From Eggerthellaceae bacterium (lineage in GTDB: Bacteria; Actinomycetota; Coriobacteriia; Coriobacteriales; Eggerthellaceae), in contig JAFUCW010000241.1 of NCBI GenBank assembly GCA_017459485.1, positions 1-7,552 of the forward strand: a DNA stretch of 7,552 nt. The letters run 5' to 3'. Shown piece by piece: positions 3,944 through 7,552 of this stretch. The first letter of the stretch is position 1; every line of letters begins with the position of its first letter. The notes below the pieces were generated by a model that had not been told where the DNA came from, made no database searches, and saw only the letters and a list, made by a program, of their open reading frames with translations. A program made the position numbers and the translations under genes.

Positions 3944-6121
3944 ATGATTGGGATCGGCATAGACACAGGCGGAACGTACACCGATGCGGTGGTCGTGGAC
4001 ACCGATTCAGGGAAGGTCTTCGCGAAGGCGAAATCGCTGACCACCAAAGAAAACCTAGCGGTGGGAATCGGTCGAGCGCTGGACGCGCTTCCAGCCGAAG
4101 CTCGCGGTCGTGCCCATGCCATCAGCCTTTCCACAACGCTTGCCACCAACGCCTGCGTGGAGGGCAAGGGCGGCCGAGCGAAACTGGTTATTGTCGGCGT
4201 GGACGAAGGCGCGCTGCATCGCCTGAACGTTGACCGCGTCTACGGCATCCCCCATTCCGACGTGCTTGCCGTCGATGCTGCCGTGGACCCCACGGGTAGG
4301 AGCGTGGAGCAGCCCGACTGGGATACCATCTGCAGCGAGCACGCCGACTTTTTCGCCGACGCGGATTCGTTCGGCATAGCGGGGGTCCATGCGCTCAACA
4401 ACGGCGGCGCCATGGAGCGCTTCGGTGCGAGCTACTTGGAGAGGCGCTATGGGACGTTCGTGGTGCAAGCTATCGACGTTGCTACCGAAGTGAACGTGTA
4501 CGAGCGGGCGGCAACCGCGCTGCTCAATGCGCGTCTGGTGCCGGTGATCCGCGAGTTTCTGGACGCCATTGCCGACGCGTTGCGCGAGCGTGCCATGGAC
4601 GGCATGCCGGTTTCGGTGGTGCGCAGCGACGGGTCGCTCATGTCGGCCCAGCTTGCCCGATCCCGCCCAGTGGAGACCATCCTGTCGGGGCCGGCTGCTT
4701 CGGTGCGCGGTGCCCAAGTGCTGCACCCGGCGTCGGAGGCGTTGGTGGTCGATATCGGCGGCACTACGTCGGATGTGGCGCTGTTCCATGATGGACAACC
4801 GGTGATGACCGATCACATCCGCATCGGAGGCTGGAAAACCCAGGTTCCCGGCATTGCCATAGACACGATCGGGCTGGGAGGCGACTCGGCCGCACGCTAT
4901 ACCAAAGAAGGATCACTGGTGCTTCTGCCAGAGCGTGTACTGCCGTTTTGCATTGCGGCAGCACGGTGGCCGCAGGTGGCGAAGGGGTTGGAGCTCTATT
5001 TGGGCAGTGCAACGCCGGACCATCTTGCGCGCTACGAGTTCTACTGTCTGGTGAATGAACCCACGGCGAAGGAGCGCTATACCAGCGCCGAGCAGAAGTT
5101 CATCTCGTTGCTTGCAAATGGGCCCGTTTCGCTTAATGACGCGCGCTCGCATGTGCGGTTTCTGGACACGACGCGCCTGGAAGCCGAAGGAGTGGTGGTG
5201 CGCAGCGGCATGACGCCCACCGACGCCATGCACGTTCTGGGAATGCTGGACACGTTCGACGCGCGTGCATCGGAGTTGGGCGCCCGGTGCCTGCTGAAGT
5301 CGTACCGAAAGGCCCATGTTGCCAGGGCGGAAAAGAGCATTGAGCAGCTTGCGACCGAGATTTGCGACCTGGCACGCAAGAAGCTCTACGAACAGGCAGG
5401 GCGCGTGCTTTTGGCGCAGTCGTACGAAATGGATGCGGCAAATGCGCTGGATGGGCCCATGAAAAATGTGTTCGACGGCAATTGGGAGCGCAGGAGGACG
5501 AACGAGCCTCCTGTCGAAGAGCTCGTTCAAAGCAGTGGGACTGCTGCAGCTGTAAATGGGGACCCAGCAAAGGGCGCACGTCCGCCCAAGAGCGCGATCC
5601 TGCCTGCAGGAGAGGGCACTGTTGCAGATGCATGCCCGGCTGCCGCAGCGTTTTCGTTGTTGCCGCATACCGAAGCCGTGCTCATAGGGATCGGGGCGCC
5701 CACCCACGTGTTTCTACCCTACGCGGCGCAGGCGCTGGGCGCGCAGTGGGCCGTGCCGGAGCATGCCGAAGTTGCCAACGCGGTAGGTGCGGCGTGTGCT
5801 CAGGTCATGGTCAACGTGAAGGTGCGGGTTAAACCTGTGCGAGGTGCTTACGGCATAATCGAAGGCTACCGTATCTTCAGCTCGGAGGAGAGCACGTTCG
5901 TGCCGGCAGAGAAGTTGGACGATGCGGACGGGACGGCCGAACAAAAGGCGAAGCAGATGGCCCGCGATGCCGCCAGGCGCATTGTCCAGGCCGAAGCGCA
6001 ACGGCGCGGAACGAGCAGCGGCGTAGACTGCGCCATCACAGAAGAAGAAACGTCTTTTACAGGAGCCGCCGATGGACAGACGGTAGTCTACGAATGGGTC
6101 TTCACCGCCCATGTAGAGTAG
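3944..6121 (+). CDS. Hydantoinase/oxoprolinase family protein (HyuA-like)
   Basis: This 725-residue, probably cytoplasmic ATP-dependent enzyme belongs to the hydantoinase A/5-oxoprolinase group, which has an ASKHA-type nucleotide-binding fold. Residues 1-170 are the N-terminal hydantoinase region with the phosphate-binding motif DTGGTYTDAV (7-16). The core domain follows with LSGPAAS (247-253), VDIGGTTSD (269-277) and IGLGGDS (309-315). The C-terminal part has GIGAPTHVFLPYAAQALG and the EVANAVGAA helix expected near the adenosine pocket. Residues about 515-565 are an Ala/Gly/Pro-rich insertion. Relatives open 5-oxoproline or hydantoin rings, or carboxylate ketones, with ATP, usually with a B subunit; none is encoded here. 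The start matches the family's MIGIGIDTGGT opening, and a G-rich weak ribosome binding site precedes it. The neighbouring TetR gene and operator imply inducible expression. The substrate is unknown. Confidence 0.88.
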   Translation: MIGIGIDTGGTYTDAVVVDTDSGKVFAKAKSLTTKENLAVGIGRALDALPAEARGRAHAISLSTTLATNACVEGKGGRAKLVIVGVDEGALHRLNVDRVYGIPHSDVLAVDAAVDPTGRSVEQPDWDTICSEHADFFADADSFGIAGVHALNNGGAMERFGASYLERRYGTFVVQAIDVATEVNVYERAATALLNARLVPVIREFLDAIADALRERAMDGMPVSVVRSDGSLMSAQLARSRPVETILSGPAASVRGAQVLHPASEALVVDIGGTTSDVALFHDGQPVMTDHIRIGGWKTQVPGIAIDTIGLGGDSAARYTKEGSLVLLPERVLPFCIAAARWPQVAKGLELYLGSATPDHLARYEFYCLVNEPTAKERYTSAEQKFISLLANGPVSLNDARSHVRFLDTTRLEAEGVVVRSGMTPTDAMHVLGMLDTFDARASELGARCLLKSYRKAHVARAEKSIEQLATEICDLARKKLYEQAGRVLLAQSYEMDAANALDGPMKNVFDGNWERRRTNEPPVEELVQSSGTAAAVNGDPAKGARPPKSAILPAGEGTVADACPAAAAFSLLPHTEAVLIGIGAPTHVFLPYAAQALGAQWAVPEHAEVANAVGAACAQVMVNVKVRVKPVRGAYGIIEGYRIFSSEESTFVPAEKLDDADGTAEQKAKQMARDAARRIVQAEAQRRGTSSGVDCAITEEETSFTGAADGQTVVYEWVFTAHVE

Positions 6122-6133
6122 CGAACCTGACAA

Positions 6134-6162
6134 GGGGGCTCTTGATGCAAACAGGAGCCCTC
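6134..6162 (+). terminator. Hairpin after the hydantoinase gene
   Basis: GGGGGCTCTTG (6134-6144) pairs with CAGGAGCCCTC (6152-6162) as an 11-bp stem including two G-U pairs, with a 7-nt loop. It starts 12 nt after the stop codon. It is followed by C/T-rich sequence rather than a T tract, so it is a weak or non-canonical terminator. Its position fits ending the hydantoinase transcript before the promoter of the next gene. Confidence 0.5.
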
Positions 6163-6193
6163 CCCCGCTCCTCTGGCCCGTCTTTGGATCTGC

Positions 6194-6202
6194 TGGCATA
6201 AT
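6194..6202 (+). promoter_or_regulatory. Extended -10 of the DUF3810-like gene
   Basis: TGGCATAAT (6194-6202) is a TGn-extended -10; its hexamer CATAAT matches consensus at 5 of 6 positions. Just 8 nt separate it from the ATG at 6211, and no Shine-Dalgarno sequence is present, so the message is probably leaderless. No good -35 is seen, which is common for extended -10 promoters. Confidence 0.5.
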
Positions 6203-6210
6203 ATGACATC

Positions 6211-7365
6211 ATGCAAAACGATCCGAAGCAAATTGTCATCCCGAAACAGAAAGTCCCGCGGTCCATCAAAGTCCGCCTTGTTGCAGCAGCCGTACTGGCG
6301 CTGCTGTGCCCCGCTATCTGGTACGTGTTCTCCAGCTTCGGAGATGCGTTCTTTCCCACCTATCGCATCTTCTCGAAAGGGTTGTTGGGCGTACAGGCCA
6401 CACTTGCAAGCTTCGCGCCATTCGCGCTTTGGGACTTCCTGACTGTCGGACTTATTATCGCGGCAATCATATCGCTGATTGTGCGCATCGTGCGCAAGCG
6501 CTCCCTGATCGCCTGGTTTTCAACCGTCGCTTGCGTGCTGAGCGCCACAGCGTTTCTGTTCGTAGGCGGCTGGGCCGTAAACCACTACGCGCCGCCCCTT
6601 TCGCGCGATCTGGGCTTGGACGTGGAGCAGTATTCGAACGAGCAGCTGGCCGAAGCCTGCGCCTACTACTACCAGCAGGCCGCTCAACTGGCCGATCAGG
6701 TTCCCCGCGACGAAGAAGGCGAACTTGTCCCCCAGGATTTCTTCGAGCTGGCCCGCATTGCCGGGGCGTCGTATGCCAACATTTCCGACCAGTATCCTGT
6801 GTTTGACGGGACCACTGTTCCCGTAAAGGCGCTCCTTTTGGCGGGCGATCCATTGCTCTACAGTGGGCATGTGGGTATCTTCTTTTCGCCCACGGCAGAG
6901 TCGAGTGTGCCACTGAACTGCGCATCTTCCGAAATGCCGTTCACCATGTGCCACGAGGCTGCTCACCGCATGGGGCTTGCAAGCGAAGAGGAGGCGAACT
7001 TCGCCGCGATTATGGCATGCACGGCAAACAGCGACGCGCGGTTCACCTACGCCGGGTACTATCTGGCCTTCTGCTATTGCCACAACGCCCTTTCGGACAG
7101 CAACCCGGAGCTTGCGCAGTATCTGACCGACTTGGCTGCCAAATCGTCCCTTGCAGACGGTGCCCACCTGATTGCGCAAGACCGCTACGCCACCTACTTG
7201 CACTACCTGCCCTACGAAGGGCCCGCCAAGGAAACGGGCACTCAAGTCAACGACACGTACCTGAAAACCTTTGGGGAGGAAACAGGCGTGCGCTCCTATG
7301 GCCTGGTGGTCGACTACTTAATAGCCTGGTACGAACAAAGCAGCCCGCAACTCCAGAAGCCTTGA
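6211..7365 (+). CDS. DUF3810-like membrane-anchored putative zinc metallopeptidase
   Basis: This 384-residue protein has three predicted membrane helices near the N-terminus (about 21-43, 72-95 and 99-122). The segment GWAVNHYAPPLS after the third helix is typical of DUF3810. The remaining 260 residues form a soluble domain. It carries a gluzincin-like metal site, HEAAH at 248-252 in CHEAAHRMGLASEEEANF; E249 would be catalytic, H248 and H252 ligands, and E261 the likely third ligand. The following AIMACTANSDARFTYAGYYLAF is also family-like. The reaction and substrate are not established for this family, so peptidase activity is inferred from the motif. With three N-terminal helices and a positive N-terminus the domain is probably extracytoplasmic. 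The start at 6211 lacks a ribosome binding site but directly follows an extended -10. No link to the upstream enzyme is evident, and a hairpin separates them. Confidence 0.85.
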   Translation: MQNDPKQIVIPKQKVPRSIKVRLVAAAVLALLCPAIWYVFSSFGDAFFPTYRIFSKGLLGVQATLASFAPFALWDFLTVGLIIAAIISLIVRIVRKRSLIAWFSTVACVLSATAFLFVGGWAVNHYAPPLSRDLGLDVEQYSNEQLAEACAYYYQQAAQLADQVPRDEEGELVPQDFFELARIAGASYANISDQYPVFDGTTVPVKALLLAGDPLLYSGHVGIFFSPTAESSVPLNCASSEMPFTMCHEAAHRMGLASEEEANFAAIMACTANSDARFTYAGYYLAFCYCHNALSDSNPELAQYLTDLAAKSSLADGAHLIAQDRYATYLHYLPYEGPAKETGTQVNDTYLKTFGEETGVRSYGLVVDYLIAWYEQSSPQLQKP

Positions 7366-7449
7366 TTTCCATCATGACGAATTGATCAGATACCTTGTGA
7401 CGGTTGCAGGAAACACACAATCGACGCTGCCAAGCCGCACGCACCCATC
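7366..7449. other. Short non-coding stretch after the DUF3810-like gene
   Basis: No gene, T-tract terminator or other repeat is seen between the stop codon and the palindromic element. Transcription from the DUF3810-like gene would run into the long inverted repeat, which may itself act as the end structure. Confidence 0.5.
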
Positions 7450-7547
7450 TGTCCCATTTGGGGTCGTAGTGAAAATGGGCCATGCATTAAAACGTCGTTA
7501 TCTTGATCATTGCATGGCCCATTTTCACTACGACCCCAAATGGGACA
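7450..7547. mobile_element. 98-bp palindromic element with 37-bp perfect inverted arms, MITE-like
   Basis: The left arm (7450-7486, beginning TGTCCCATTTGGGG) and right arm (7511-7547) are exact reverse complements over 37 bp and flank a 24-nt AT-richer core. Such long perfect symmetry is well beyond a normal terminator, and no T tract follows. The arms begin TG and end CA, as in the ends of several insertion sequence groups, including the IS21 family. A small non-autonomous element or two abutting insertion sequence ends are therefore plausible. No transposase is visible and no clear target duplication flanks it (left CCATC, right CCAAA, where the window ends). An alternative is an unusual transcription-end hairpin. 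Confidence 0.5.
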
Positions 7548-7552
7548 CCAAA

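Noticed and set aside
4055..5707. Several long antisense open frames within the hydantoinase gene (for example 4055-4816 and 4913-5707)
   Set aside because: They are shadows of a GC-rich coding sequence; none has a ribosome binding site or recognisable motif, while the sense frame carries all hydantoinase motifs.
7247..7483. Minus-strand open frame from the left arm into the DUF3810-like gene
   Set aside because: It overlaps the end of a well-supported gene antisense and has no ribosome binding site or domain.
7513..7552. Start of a gene, MAHFHYDPKWDTK, running off the right edge
   Set aside because: There is no ribosome binding site, and the same peptide start appears in both arms because of the inverted repeat, so it is more likely a by-product of the element's symmetry.
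1..7552. CRISPR array, tRNA or rRNA genes, and known defence genes
   Set aside because: No regularly spaced direct repeats with unique spacers, no tRNA or rRNA-like stretches and no defence-type protein motifs were seen on either strand.

Overview
This 7.5-kb window is bacterial, moderately high in GC, and looks like a piece of an anaerobic actinobacterial chromosome of the Coriobacteriia/Eggerthellaceae type. That placement is an inference from gene content: an oxalate/formate-antiporter-family (OFA) MFS carrier, a ferredoxin-like iron-sulfur protein, a stand-alone hydantoinase/oxoprolinase and Shine-Dalgarno-less (leaderless-looking) starts. No marker gene is present to confirm it.

Layout. 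Positions 1-306 are non-coding and hold a leftward promoter candidate at the edge and an 18-bp palindrome overlapping the -10 of the first gene. Position 307-1164 (+) encodes a ferredoxin-like protein with a low-complexity linker and a cysteine-rich C-terminal domain. It converges on an OFA-family MFS transporter at 1330-2628 (-); two perfect hairpins lie between the genes. Upstream of the transporter, on the same strand and 42 nt away, is a 68-residue small protein (2671-2877) with a strong ribosome binding site. Its upstream region (2878-3179) contains three near-identical 10-bp palindromic boxes placed exactly 42 bp apart. A TetR-family regulator (3180-3779, -) is divergent from a hydantoinase/oxoprolinase family protein (3944-6121, +). 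They share a perfect 22-bp palindrome that overlaps both candidate -35 regions, and a possible 16-codon leader peptide precedes the enzyme gene. A DUF3810-type membrane-anchored putative zinc metallopeptidase follows (6211-7365, +) with its own extended -10 promoter. The window ends in a 98-bp element made of two perfect 37-bp inverted arms around a 24-nt core.

How the genes may work together. The TetR/hydantoinase pair looks like a self-contained, probably ligand-inducible catabolic unit: the regulator represses itself and the enzyme from one operator. The small protein and the OFA carrier form a second unit under separate, apparently activator-type control; the carrier probably moves a small carboxylate. 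Whether the carrier supplies the hydantoinase substrate is speculation from proximity only. The ferredoxin-like protein and the DUF3810 protein have no visible functional tie to these units. The least explained signals are the 42-bp-phased boxes, the small protein and the terminal palindromic element.
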